NCBI RefSeq assembly: GCF_008642295.1
Contig: NZ_CP029190.1
Location: forward strand, 6,183,501 to 6,247,500
DNA: 64,000 nt
Origin: Streptomyces venezuelae
Lineage (GTDB): Bacteria > Actinomycetota > Actinomycetes > Streptomycetales > Streptomycetaceae
Direction: 5' to 3'
Below the pieces are notes generated by a model. That model did not search any database, was not told the origin of the DNA, and worked only from the letters and a program-made list of their open reading frames with translations. Below, piece by piece: positions 1-8,423 of this stretch (positions are counted from its first letter, which is position 1; the number at the start of each line of letters is the position of its first letter). The translations under genes were made by a program, and so were the position numbers.

Positions 1-2264
1 GCGTGCTGAAGGTGGCCACCGCCGCCGACTTCACCGATGTGATGCCGCTGCCCTGCATCTGGATACCCGGCGGGGTGGAGAGCCACTTCCCGCCCCATCC
101 GTACGGGCTGCCCGGCGCCCGCCCGGTCCTGACCGGCGACACCGTCCGGCATGTGGGCGACGCCATCGCCGTGGTGGTCGCCGAGACCCCGCGCCAGGCC
201 GCCGCCGCGCTGGCCGCCATCACCGTGGACTACGAACCGCTGCCCGTGGTCACCCGGGCCGACCAGGCACTCGCCGAAGGCGCCCCGCAGCTCCACGAAG
301 CCGTCCCCGGCAACCTCAATGCGTACTGGACCTGCGGGGACAAGGAGCGCACCGACGCCGCCATTGCGGCGGCCGAGGTGACCGTCGAGCTGGACCTGGT
401 CAACCAGCGGACCATCAACAGCCCCATCGAACCGCGCGGGGCGGTCGGCGACTACCACGCGGCCACCGGGGAGTACACCCTCTACGCCTCCACCCAGGGC
501 CCCCACAACCACCGCTTCCTGCTGTCCGCCCTGGTCCTCGGGATCCCGTTCAACAAGCTCCGGGTGATCGCCCCGACCGTCGGCGGCAGCTTCGGCACCA
601 AGGGCTACCTCTACCCCGACATGGCGCTGGTCCTGCTGCTGTCCAAGGCGCTCGGCCGGCCGGTGAAGTGGGTGGACACCCGCACCGGCCTGATGAACTC
701 CACGGTCCAGGGCCGTGACCACCGCCAGCACGTCACCCTGGCCGGCACCCGCGACGGCCGGATCACCGCCGTGCGCTGCACCAGCCACGCCAACCTCGGC
801 GCCTACCCGTCCACCATCGGACCCGGTGTCGCCACCGCCCTGATGGGCCGGTCCATCAGCGGCATGTACCAGATCGACGCCGCCTTCTGCGAGGTCTACG
901 CGGCCTTCACCAACACCGTCCCGCTCGGCGCCCAGCGCGGCAGCGGCCGGGCCGAGGCCGCCTTCCTGATGGAACGGCTCGTCGACCGGTACGCCGCCGA
1001 GATCGGCATGGACCCGGCCGAGGTCCGCCGCCGCAACCTGGTGCCGGCCGAGAAGTTCCCGTACGACAACGGGCTCGGCTGGACCTACGACTCGGGCAAC
1101 TACCGGGAGAACTTCGACAAGGCGCTGGAGCTGGCCGGTTACGCCGACATGCCCGCCCGGAAGGCCGAGGCCCGCACCCGGGGCAAGCGGCTCGGCGTGG
1201 GCCTTGCCACCTATGTGGCGATCTGCGGGGTCGGCCCGTCCACCCGAATGTCCCAGGAGGGCATGCTCGGCGGCACCTGGGAGAGCGCCAACATCCGGGT
1301 CCACCCGACCGGCGAGGTCACCGTCACCGTCGGCTCGGCCTCCACCGGCCAGAGCCACGGCACCGTCTTCGCCCAGGTCGCGGCGGCCGAGCTGGGCATC
1401 GACCCGGCGAACGTCCAGGTCCTGGAGGGCGACACGCTCAAGGCGCCGTACGGACAGGGCACCTACGGCAGCCGCTCCTACAGCATGGCCGCGCCGGCCG
1501 TCGCCCTGACCGCCCGGAAGATTCGGAGCAAGCTGGTCCGGGCCGGCGCCGTGTTCCTCGGCATCCCCGAGGAGAAGGTGGTCTACGCCGGCGGCGGGGT
1601 CCACGAGGACGGCAACCCCGAGAACGCCAAGACCTTCGCCGAACTCGCCATGGCCATGTGGTACGGCTGGGGGCTGCCGCCGGAGATCGAACCGGCCCTG
1701 GACGAGACCACCCACTTCGACCCACCGGACTTCAACTACCCCTTCGGCAGCCATGTCGCGGTGGTCGAGATCGACGAACTCACCGGCGAGACCGAGGTGG
1801 TGTCCTACACCGCGGTGGACGACGCGGGCAACATCGGCAACCCGAAGATCGTGCTGGGGCAGATCGAGGGATCGATTCTGCATGGCCTGGGCCAGGCCCT
1901 GATGGAAGCCGCCGAATACGACACCGACGGCCGGCTGATCACCGCCGACCTCACCGGCTACGCCCTGCCGCGCGCCGCCGACGCGCCCTTCTTCACCCTC
2001 GGCAAGACCGTCACACCCAGCCCGCACAACCCGCTCGGCGCCAAGGGCGCCGGCGAGATCGCCACCGTGCCGCCCGCCGCGGCCGTGGTCAACGCCGTGG
2101 TGGACGCCCTCTCCGACCTGGGCGTGCAGCACATCGACATGCCGGTCACCCCGGAGAAGGTCTGGCGCGTCCTGGCCGGCCGAACCGCCGGAACCGGAGG
2201 CACCGGCGGAACCGCAGGCACCGGCGCTGCCGCCGGGACCGGAACGGAAGGGGGACCGCGGTGA
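1..2264 (+). CDS. Molybdenum hydroxylase large subunit (xanthine dehydrogenase/aldehyde oxidase type), 5'-truncated
   Basis: Molybdopterin-cytosine-dinucleotide-binding catalytic subunit of a xanthine dehydrogenase/aldehyde oxidase/CoxL-type enzyme. The frame is open to the left edge, and about 70-90 N-terminal residues expected for the family are outside the window. Visible motifs are the Moco-contacting GGSFGTKG near residue 198 of the visible part, a QRGSGRAEAAF stretch, and near the C-terminus GAKGAGE, which carries the catalytic glutamate of the family. The AYxCSFR loop of true CO dehydrogenases is absent, so an aldehyde or purine substrate is likelier than CO. The last 25 residues are a Gly/Thr/Ala-rich tail (GTGGTGGTAGTG type). 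Its stop overlaps the start of the FAD subunit, so the two are co-translated. The iron-sulfur subunit is not in view and may lie upstream. Confidence 0.93.
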   Translation, partial: VLKVATAADFTDVMPLPCIWIPGGVESHFPPHPYGLPGARPVLTGDTVRHVGDAIAVVVAETPRQAAAALAAITVDYEPLPVVTRADQALAEGAPQLHEAVPGNLNAYWTCGDKERTDAAIAAAEVTVELDLVNQRTINSPIEPRGAVGDYHAATGEYTLYASTQGPHNHRFLLSALVLGIPFNKLRVIAPTVGGSFGTKGYLYPDMALVLLLSKALGRPVKWVDTRTGLMNSTVQGRDHRQHVTLAGTRDGRITAVRCTSHANLGAYPSTIGPGVATALMGRSISGMYQIDAAFCEVYAAFTNTVPLGAQRGSGRAEAAFLMERLVDRYAAEIGMDPAEVRRRNLVPAEKFPYDNGLGWTYDSGNYRENFDKALELAGYADMPARKAEARTRGKRLGVGLATYVAICGVGPSTRMSQEGMLGGTWESANIRVHPTGEVTVTVGSASTGQSHGTVFAQVAAAELGIDPANVQVLEGDTLKAPYGQGTYGSRSYSMAAPAVALTARKIRSKLVRAGAVFLGIPEEKVVYAGGGVHEDGNPENAKTFAELAMAMWYGWGLPPEIEPALDETTHFDPPDFNYPFGSHVAVVEIDELTGETEVVSYTAVDDAGNIGNPKIVLGQIEGSILHGLGQALMEAAEYDTDGRLITADLTGYALPRAADAPFFTLGKTVTPSPHNPLGAKGAGEIATVPPAAAVVNAVVDALSDLGVQHIDMPVTPEKVWRVLAGRTAGTGGTGGTAGTGAAAGTGTEGGPR

Positions 2265-3097
2265 TCCTCACCGACTTCGACTACGCCCGGCCCGCAGGGC
2301 TGGACGAGGCACTCGTCCTGCTCGGCCGCACCCCCGGCGCCCGTGTGCTGGCCGGCGGCCAGAGCCTGCTCCCCGAGCTGCGCGGCGGCACCGCCACCGC
2401 CCGGCTGCTGGTGGACGTCCGCCGGCTCGAGGAGCTGCGCGGTATCGACGGCAGCCCGGACGGAGCACTCCGGATCGGCGCCGCCACCACCCTCGCCGAA
2501 CTCGCCGGGCACCCCCTGGTGCTCGGCTCGGCACCGGGACTGGCCGCCGCCGCCCGAGCCAACGGCGACCCGCAGGTCCGCAACCTCGGCACCGTCGGCG
2601 GCAATCTGTCCGCCGGAGGCCGCGCCACCGACCTGCCGGTGGCGGCCATCGCCGCCGACGCCCGGGTGGAACTGGCCGGGCCGCACGGCCGGCACTCGCT
2701 GCCGGCCGAGGAGTTCGCCACCGCCGGACCGCCGCGGGGCTCCCTGGTCACCGCCCTGCTGGTGCCCGCCGGCGGCCGGGCCGCCGCCTTCGAGAAGACC
2801 GCCGACCGGGCCACCCGCTACCCGCTCTGCGCGGCTGCGGTACGGATCACCCCCGACGGCCCGCGGATCGCCGTCACCGGCGCCACCGCGCGCCCGCTGC
2901 GGCTGACCGGGGTCGAAGCCCGGCTGCACGGCACCGAGTCCACCACCGAGTACACCACCGAGGCCGTGCTCGCGGCCTTCCGCGCCGAGCCCCGGGAGCT
3001 GTTCGTACCCGGCCGCGGCACCTCGGCCGAATACCTCGGCCATCTCGCGGGGGTCCTGACCGCCCGCGCACTCAAGCGGGCGCAGGCCCTGACCTGA
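2261..3097 (+). CDS. FAD-binding subunit of molybdenum hydroxylase (CoxM/XdhB type)
   Basis: Medium subunit of the molybdenum hydroxylase, about 278 residues, the normal size for CoxM/XdhB. It carries FAD between the iron-sulfur subunit and the final acceptor. The N-terminal FAD_binding_5 motif LAGGQSLLPELRGG is clear, followed by the second flavin loop NLGTVGGNLSAGGRATDLP and a C-terminal CO_deh_flav_C domain. GTG at 2261 is chosen because it gives the 4-base GTGA overlap with the upstream stop and has a purine-rich GGAAGGGGGA ribosome site just before it; the frame stays open upstream only as a shadow of the large subunit. The aspartate in ATDLP replaces the more usual AD-PA. The subunit order L-M is typical of Streptomyces loci. 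Confidence 0.93.
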   Translation: MILTDFDYARPAGLDEALVLLGRTPGARVLAGGQSLLPELRGGTATARLLVDVRRLEELRGIDGSPDGALRIGAATTLAELAGHPLVLGSAPGLAAAARANGDPQVRNLGTVGGNLSAGGRATDLPVAAIAADARVELAGPHGRHSLPAEEFATAGPPRGSLVTALLVPAGGRAAAFEKTADRATRYPLCAAAVRITPDGPRIAVTGATARPLRLTGVEARLHGTESTTEYTTEAVLAAFRAEPRELFVPGRGTSAEYLGHLAGVLTARALKRAQALT

Positions 3098-3134
3098 CCG
3101 GGCCCGACCGCCTTCCCACGGGGGAGTGACCGCA

Positions 3135-4463
3135 GTGGCACGACAGATCCCGAATCCGAGCACGGGGGGTACGCGGCACCAGCCGCCTCCCGGACCGCGC
3201 CCCGGACCGCGCCCCGGACCGCCGCCCGCGCCGGTGGCCGGGCCGGCGGCCGGGGCACCGGCCCGCCCCGGCGCAGCCGCCTTCTGGCTGGTCGGCACCG
3301 TCCTCGTCCTGCTGATGCTGTCCTCCTCCGTCCCCTCCGCCCTCTACGTCCTCTACCAGGACCGGTGGGACCTCTCCTCCGGCATGATCACGGTGGTCTT
3401 CGCCCTGTACGCGGTCACCGTCCTGGCCGGCCTGCTGGTCTTCGGCTCGCTCTCCGACACCCTCGGCCGCCGGCCCGTCCTCACCGCCGGACTGCTCCTG
3501 GCCATCGTCTCCATGGGCCTGTTCGCCGCCGCCCAGGGGCCGGTCTGGCTGCTCGCCGCCCGGGCCGTCCAGGGGCTCGCCGTGGGCCTGGCCACCGGGG
3601 CGATGGGCGCCGCCCTGCTGGAACTCGCCCCCCGGTCCCGGCCCGCCCTGGGAGCCCAGGTCAACAGCGCCGGTCCCACCGTCGGCATCGGGCTCGGCGG
3701 CATCGGCGCCGGCCTGCTCGTCCAGTACGCCCCGGCCCCGACCTCCCTCAGCTACCTGATCCTGATCGGGGCGTTCGCCCTCTGCCTGGCCGGGGTGCTG
3801 CGGATGCCCGAGAGCGCTCCCGGCGCGGTGCGCTCCGGCGGGTTCGCCTTGGCCCCGCACCGGATCCATGTGCCCGCCCCGGCCCGCCGCCGCTTCGCCG
3901 TCCTGATCCTCACCATCATCGCGGTCTGGTCGGTCGGCGGCTTCTACCTCTCCCTCGGCCCGCATCTGGCCCTCTCCCTGCTGGAGAGCACCAACTACCT
4001 GGCCGGCGGGGCCACCGTGGCCCTGCTCGCCGGCGCGGCCACCGCCGCCCAGCTGCTCCTCGGCCGTACCGAGGCGCTGCGGACGGCCGTGCTGGGCCTG
4101 CTCGGCCTGCTCGCCGGCCTGGGGCTGGTGCTGCTTTCCCTCGGGCTCGGCTCCGCCGCCGTGTTTCTGGTGGCCACCGCGGTCCTCGGCAGTGGCTGGG
4201 GCGCCGCCTTCCTCGGCTCCTTCCGAGCCCTGAGCGCCCTCGCCGACCCCGTCCACCGCGGGGAACTCACCGCCGCCGTCTATGTCTTCGCCTATCTGGC
4301 CATGAGCGTGCCCGCGGTGCTCGCCGGCCTGTTCACCAACCTCCACGGGCTGCACCCCACCTCGGTCGGCTTCATGGCCGCGGTCGCGGGGGTCTGCGCG
4401 CTCGCGCTGCTGGCCACGCTGCGGCTGGGCGCCCGGACCCGGGCCGGGAGGGGGACGGCATGA
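3135..4463 (+). CDS. MFS transporter
   Basis: Major facilitator superfamily transporter of about 442 residues with a proline-rich cytoplasmic N-terminus (residues 10-40) followed by about 12 hydrophobic segments. The signature loop between TM2 and TM3 reads GSLSDTLGRRPVL. The substrate cannot be told; the family covers drug and metabolite export. GTG at 3135 is preferred because a GGGGGAG site lies 8-10 bases upstream; an in-frame GTG at 3126 is possible but sits right on that site. The gene follows the oxidase subunits after a short gap and its stop overlaps the start of the histidine kinase by 4 bases, so transporter and kinase are translated together. That coupling suggests the kinase monitors or controls something related to the transported compound (inference). 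Confidence 0.88.
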   Translation: MARQIPNPSTGGTRHQPPPGPRPGPRPGPPPAPVAGPAAGAPARPGAAAFWLVGTVLVLLMLSSSVPSALYVLYQDRWDLSSGMITVVFALYAVTVLAGLLVFGSLSDTLGRRPVLTAGLLLAIVSMGLFAAAQGPVWLLAARAVQGLAVGLATGAMGAALLELAPRSRPALGAQVNSAGPTVGIGLGGIGAGLLVQYAPAPTSLSYLILIGAFALCLAGVLRMPESAPGAVRSGGFALAPHRIHVPAPARRRFAVLILTIIAVWSVGGFYLSLGPHLALSLLESTNYLAGGATVALLAGAATAAQLLLGRTEALRTAVLGLLGLLAGLGLVLLSLGLGSAAVFLVATAVLGSGWGAAFLGSFRALSALADPVHRGELTAAVYVFAYLAMSVPAVLAGLFTNLHGLHPTSVGFMAAVAGVCALALLATLRLGARTRAGRGTA

Positions 4464-5926
4464 CCGAGGAGGAACTGCGGGCCGCCCTCCACGGGCTGGA
4501 GATCTTCGCCCGGCTCACCGAGGAGCAGCTGGACTGGCTGGTGTCGGTGTCCGAGCCCCGGGTGCTCCCCGACGGCGCGGTGCTCTTCCGCGACGGGGAG
4601 GAGGCCTCGGAGTTCCATGTGCTGCTCTCCGGCGGCCTGGTGGTCACCAAGGTGGTGGACGGCCGGGAGGAGGTGCTGACCCGGCACTCCACCGATCAGG
4701 AGTCCGCCGAGGAGCACGACGGCAAACCCGCCGCCGCCCACCGGTTCACCGGGGAGCTGCCGCTCCTGACCGAGGGCGGCTATGTGGCCACCGCCGCCGC
4801 CAGCGGACCGGAGACCACCGTGGTCGCCTACTCGAAACCGGCCTTCTTCGAGATGCTGACCCGCTGCCACGGGGTGGCCGCGGTGCTGATCCCGGTGCTG
4901 GCCTGGCGGATCAAGTCCTCCGAGGTGCAGGCCCGCAAACGGGCCACCGTGGAGGCCCTGGGCACGCTGGCCGCCGGACTCGCACACGAACTGAACAACC
5001 CGGCGGCGGCCGTGGCCCGGGCCGCCCAGGAACTCGGGCCGGCCCTGGACCGGCTCACCCGTACCGCGCAGGCCTGGGGCGCGGCGGCGGGCACCGCCGA
5101 ACGCCCCGTACTCGACCGGCTGGCCGAGGAGCTGGACAAGGTGCCACCGCCGGCCACCAGTGATCCGCTGGCGCAGGCCGACGCCGAGGAGGAGATCGCC
5201 GACTGGGCCGAGGCGGAGGGCGCCGGGCAGCCCGGACTGCTCGGCGCCGGGATCGCCGACCTCGGCCTGGAGGCGGACTGGCTGCGGGACCGGCTGGCCG
5301 GGGTGGGCGACACCGCCCGGCCCGCCGCCCTGGACCATCTCGCCGCCCTGCTGGAGACCCGGGCGCTGGCCGCCGAGCTCCGCGCGGCCGGCCCGCGCAT
5401 CTCCCAACTGGTCGCCGCCACCCGGGATTACGCCAATCTCGACCGGGCTCCCGAGCAGCGGTTCGCGGTCACGGAGGGGCTGGAGAACACCCTGGTGGTG
5501 CTGCGCGCCAAGCTCGCCGGGATCAGCATCGTCCGGGCCTACGAGCCGGATCTGCCGGAGATGACCGGGTATCCGAGCGAACTGAACCAGGTGTGGACCA
5601 ACCTGGTCGACAACGCGGCCGAAGCCATGGAAGGGGCCGGGGTGCTCACGCTGCGTGTGCGCGCGGAGGGCGACTGCATGGTCGTCGAGATCGCCGACAC
5701 CGGCCGCGGCATCCCCGAGGCATCCCTTCCGCGCATCTTCGAGCCGTTCTACACCACCAAGGACGTGGGGAAGGGGACCGGTCTGGGGCTGCACCTGAGC
5801 TACCGGATCGTGACCCAGCGCCACCACGGCTCGCTCACGGCGCGTTCCCGGCCGGGCGAGACCCGCATGATCGTCCGTCTGCCCATCGTTCCGACCGAGA
5901 AACGGAGCCGACATGGCCGCTTATGA
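4460..5926 (+). CDS. Soluble sensor histidine kinase with N-terminal cyclic-nucleotide-binding-like domain
   Basis: Protein of 488 residues without membrane segments. Residues about 10-135 form a Crp-type cyclic-nucleotide-binding fold (VLFRDGEEASEFHVLLSG, then the cassette FTGELPLLTEGG). The phosphate-binding cassette normally carries an Arg before Thr/Ala; here the sequence is GGYVATAAA with Val at that place, so cNMP binding is doubtful. The kinase core has H-box AAGLAHELNNP (His176), N-box LVDNAAEAM, G1 DTGRGIPEASLP and G2 GKGTGLGL, all intact. Residues 190-330 are an acidic helical insert. It overlaps the MFS gene by 4 bases and the NTF2-like gene by 14 bases, so four functions appear coupled. 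No response regulator is adjacent. Confidence 0.9.
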   Translation: MTEEELRAALHGLEIFARLTEEQLDWLVSVSEPRVLPDGAVLFRDGEEASEFHVLLSGGLVVTKVVDGREEVLTRHSTDQESAEEHDGKPAAAHRFTGELPLLTEGGYVATAAASGPETTVVAYSKPAFFEMLTRCHGVAAVLIPVLAWRIKSSEVQARKRATVEALGTLAAGLAHELNNPAAAVARAAQELGPALDRLTRTAQAWGAAAGTAERPVLDRLAEELDKVPPPATSDPLAQADAEEEIADWAEAEGAGQPGLLGAGIADLGLEADWLRDRLAGVGDTARPAALDHLAALLETRALAAELRAAGPRISQLVAATRDYANLDRAPEQRFAVTEGLENTLVVLRAKLAGISIVRAYEPDLPEMTGYPSELNQVWTNLVDNAAEAMEGAGVLTLRVRAEGDCMVVEIADTGRGIPEASLPRIFEPFYTTKDVGKGTGLGLHLSYRIVTQRHHGSLTARSRPGETRMIVRLPIVPTEKRSRHGRL

Positions 5927-6254
5927 CATCGCCAAACTGCACCCGGTGTTCGTCCGCCAGATGGACGCCCTCGCCGCGCTCGACATCGATGCGGTGATGA
6001 AGAACTACACCGAGGACGCCGTACTCCTGCGATTCGAAGGAGTATCGGTCGGAATCGACGAGGTGAGGGAGACGTTCACCGGCTATCTCACCCTGAAACC
6101 CACCCTCGTGGAACTCCAGGAGTACGTCGAGACCGAGGACACGATCTTCTATCGGGCGATCATGAACCTCAATGGCGCGCCGGAGCACGCGTTCGGGACA
6201 CTGGTGGTCCGCGATGGCCGGATCTGGCGCCAGACGGCCGGCTTCGGCAGCTGA
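5913..6254 (+). CDS. NTF2/SnoaL-like small protein
   Basis: Protein of 113 residues with an NTF2-like (SnoaL) fold signature: N-terminal helix, then MKNYTEDAVLLRFEG, a beta-rich middle, and the C-terminal strand TLVVRDGRIWRQT. Such proteins are small ligand-binding or isomerase-like domains, and no catalytic residues can be assigned. ATG 5913 lies inside the end of the kinase gene (14-base overlap), which implies translational coupling, so it may be an accessory ligand binder for the kinase. It is followed by a strong 14-bp hairpin that ends the transcript before the TMEM175-type gene. Confidence 0.8.
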   Translation: MAAYDIAKLHPVFVRQMDALAALDIDAVMKNYTEDAVLLRFEGVSVGIDEVRETFTGYLTLKPTLVELQEYVETEDTIFYRAIMNLNGAPEHAFGTLVVRDGRIWRQTAGFGS

Positions 6255-6255
6255 C

Positions 6256-6269
6256 CCCGGATATCCGGG
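6256..6269. promoter_or_regulatory. Perfect 14-bp palindrome, candidate operator
   Basis: CCCGGATATCCGGG is a perfect palindrome starting just after the stop of the NTF2-like gene and 82 bases before the TMEM175-type gene. It is compatible with a dimeric repressor site, but with a single copy the assignment is speculative. Confidence 0.3.
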
Positions 6270-6289
6270 TAGCGTACGCGAGGAGGCGC

Positions 6290-6319
6290 GCGGGGAGGGC
6301 GGCAGGCCGCCCTCCCCGC
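6290..6319. terminator. Strong hairpin terminator after the kinase/NTF2 operon
   Basis: Perfect 14-bp stem GCGGGGAGGGCGGC / GCCGCCCTCCCCGC with a 2-base loop. There is no T-tract, as is usual for Streptomyces terminators. It separates the MFS-kinase-NTF2 transcript from the TMEM175-type gene. Confidence 0.65.
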
Positions 6320-6350
6320 TGCCATCGAATCACAGGGCAAAGGGGAGGCC

Positions 6351-6995
6351 ATGGAACAGGAAACCAACCGGGTCGAGGCGTTCAGCGATGGCGTATTCGC
6401 CATTGTCATCACCATTCTCGTCCTGGAAATCAAGGTCCCGGAGGAGCACGGTTCCGACCTCTGGCACGGATTATGGGCACAGTGGCCGCACTATGCCGCA
6501 TACGTGGTGAGTTTCCTCGTCGTCGGCGTCATGTGGGTCAACCACCACACCATCTTCGGCCACCTGCGGCGGGTCGACCGGCCCCTACTGTTCCTCAACC
6601 TCCTTGTTCTGATGGTGGTTTCGGTGATCCCGTGGACCACCTCCGTCCTCGCCGAACATCTCAAGGACGACGAGGCGGCCAAGGTCGCCGCAATTCTGTA
6701 CAGCGCGTGGACAGTCGTCTACGCCCTTGCCTTCAGTGCCTTCTGGTGGTACGTCACCCGGGTCGGCCATCTCTTCCACGAGCACGTCGACAAAGACGGC
6801 GCACGGGCCACACGGATGCGCTTCGGCCTCGGAGCCATCGCCTATCCCATCACCGTCGTCCTGTCCTTCATTTCGGCGCCACTCGCCCTCGTCGCACACT
6901 TCTTCATCGCCATCTACTATGCGGCGAACCAGATCCCCATCCCTCTCGTGGTAGAAGACGAGCGGCTCGAATCTGCCAGCGACCTCAGGAAGTAG
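6351..6995 (+). CDS. TMEM175-family (DUF1211) membrane protein, putative potassium channel
   Basis: Protein of 214 residues with about six membrane segments. The N-terminal FSDGVFAIVITILVLEI is the diagnostic FSDxVFAI filter helix of prokaryotic TMEM175 potassium channels, which assemble as tetramers of a single six-helix repeat; the length fits. The next segments (YVVSFLVVGVMWVNHHTIF, FLNLLVLMVVSVIPWT) match the family pattern. ATG 6351 follows AAGGGGAGG at a good distance. Codon use is slightly less GC-biased than in neighbours (several TTC/ATT and GAA codons). The preceding hairpin gives it its own transcript, although it sits beside the cNMP-type kinase operon. Confidence 0.85.
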   Translation: MEQETNRVEAFSDGVFAIVITILVLEIKVPEEHGSDLWHGLWAQWPHYAAYVVSFLVVGVMWVNHHTIFGHLRRVDRPLLFLNLLVLMVVSVIPWTTSVLAEHLKDDEAAKVAAILYSAWTVVYALAFSAFWWYVTRVGHLFHEHVDKDGARATRMRFGLGAIAYPITVVLSFISAPLALVAHFFIAIYYAANQIPIPLVVEDERLESASDLRK

Positions 6996-7069
6996 CCGCC
7001 GGGGCCTACGGCCGTTCTCGCCGGTCAAGTAGGGTATTGGATCTAGCTGGTCGCGGGGGAGGCGCAGTG

Positions 7070-8416
7070 ATGGCTCGCGTAGTCCTGCCGGAGGAATCCG
7101 CCAAGGAAGTCTCCGAATTGATCGACGTATTGATATCTCTGTTCTTCGAATCCTTACCCCGGCGGGACCAGCGCAACTGGGCCCGCGTTTACCTGAACGG
7201 TCTCGTCGGAACGACCGGCAAGAAAACCATTCGCAACATCGCCGGCACCGGGGCCAGTTCGGTGGAACAGAGTCTCCAGCAGTTCATCAGCAAATCCCCC
7301 TGGGACTGGACCCCGGTCCGCCGTTCCCTCGCCCAGCACCTCGAACGCACCGCACAGCGTCCCCTGGCCTGGGTGGTCCAGCCCATGGTCATCGAAAAGG
7401 CCGGGGACCGCTCGGTCGGCGTCGGCCGCCAGTTCGTCCCCCAGCTCGGCCGCACCGCCAACTGCCAGCAGGCCAGCGGCATCTGGCTGGCCTCCAGTGA
7501 CGCCAGCTTCCCGGTCGAATGGACCCTCACCCTCCCCGGGCCCTGGACCAGCGAACTGCTCCGCCGCCGCCGGGCCGGCATCCCCGACACCGCCCGTTCC
7601 CTCACCCCCGCCCAGGACGCCGTACACGCCGTCCAGCGGATGGCCGCAGGCTGGCAACTCCAGCGCCGGCCGGTGGTGATGGAGGTCGGCAACGCCGAAC
7701 TCCCGCAGTGCATCGAAGCCCTCTCCCTCCAGGACATCCCGTTCGTCCTGAAGGTGGACGGCTCCGTGCCGGTCTCCTTCGGCGGCGCCGGACGCCACAA
7801 ACCCGGCCCTCACACCGCACCCGCCCGCGAACTCATCGATTCGTTGCGCTCCCAGCGCCGGGTGGTCGAATGGACCCGGCACGGCCGGCCGGAGGGCGCG
7901 GTCACCCTGCTCACCTCCGCCGCCATCCTCGCCGCCGCCGCCGAGGACCGGCCGGCAGCCCTGCCGCCCACCCCCCTGCTGCTGGTCGGGGCCTGGACCG
8001 AAGCCGCCCTGCTGCCCTCCGAGTTCTGGATCACCAACATCGGCGACCGCCCGCTGGCCCAGCTGTTCCTGCTGGCCAAGCTCACCGACCGGGTCGCCCT
8101 GGACTACGCCGAGGTGTGCGAACCCGTGGGCATCCGCGACTTCGAGGGCCGCTCCTTCCGCGGCTGGCACCACCACGTCACCCTCGCCAGCGTCGCGCAC
8201 GCCGCCCTGCTGCTCGGCGCCCGCGCCCACCGGACCGACAGCGCCGCCACCACAGGCCGCGCCGCCACCACCGGCACCACGGGCCGTACCGGCAGCGTCG
8301 CCGGACTGCCGCCCGGCACCAGAGCGCCGTACCCCGGCCCCTCCCGGCCCGCCCCCGTGCTGCCGCCCCGGCCCTTCATCCCCGGCCAGCTCGCCCGGCG
8401 CGAGTACATCCGCTGA
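7070..8416 (+). CDS. IS701-type transposase-derived protein lacking the DDE triad (probably domesticated)
   Basis: Protein of 448 residues clearly related to IS701-type DDE transposases: the N-terminal region SLPRRDQRNWARVYLNGLV, the core SVGVGRQFVPQLGRTANCQ, and the C-terminal RSFRGWHHHVTLASVAHAA match family blocks in order. The catalytic positions are changed. Where active members have DDT/DET before the SVGV block this protein has QPMVIEKAGDR; the second Asp block reads VVMEVGN; and the expected IE before the GLD-YEVR block reads LD. A Pro/Thr-rich tail (residues 390-440) is extra. No terminal inverted repeats or target duplication are visible and codon use matches the chromosome. It ends 7 bases before xdhC. 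ATG 7070 with GGGGGAGG upstream is preferred over GTG 7067. The role is unknown; a DNA-binding regulator is one possibility. Confidence 0.8.
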   Translation: MARVVLPEESAKEVSELIDVLISLFFESLPRRDQRNWARVYLNGLVGTTGKKTIRNIAGTGASSVEQSLQQFISKSPWDWTPVRRSLAQHLERTAQRPLAWVVQPMVIEKAGDRSVGVGRQFVPQLGRTANCQQASGIWLASSDASFPVEWTLTLPGPWTSELLRRRRAGIPDTARSLTPAQDAVHAVQRMAAGWQLQRRPVVMEVGNAELPQCIEALSLQDIPFVLKVDGSVPVSFGGAGRHKPGPHTAPARELIDSLRSQRRVVEWTRHGRPEGAVTLLTSAAILAAAAEDRPAALPPTPLLLVGAWTEAALLPSEFWITNIGDRPLAQLFLLAKLTDRVALDYAEVCEPVGIRDFEGRSFRGWHHHVTLASVAHAALLLGARAHRTDSAATTGRAATTGTTGRTGSVAGLPPGTRAPYPGPSRPAPVLPPRPFIPGQLARREYIR

Positions 8417-8423
8417 CGCCCCG

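Noticed and set aside
1..2264. Carbon monoxide dehydrogenase large subunit
   Set aside because: The AYxCSFR active-site loop is absent; the residues there read QRGSGRAEAAF.
7070..8416. An intact insertion sequence
   Set aside because: No terminal inverted repeats or target duplication, catalytic residues are missing, and flanking genes are tightly packed.
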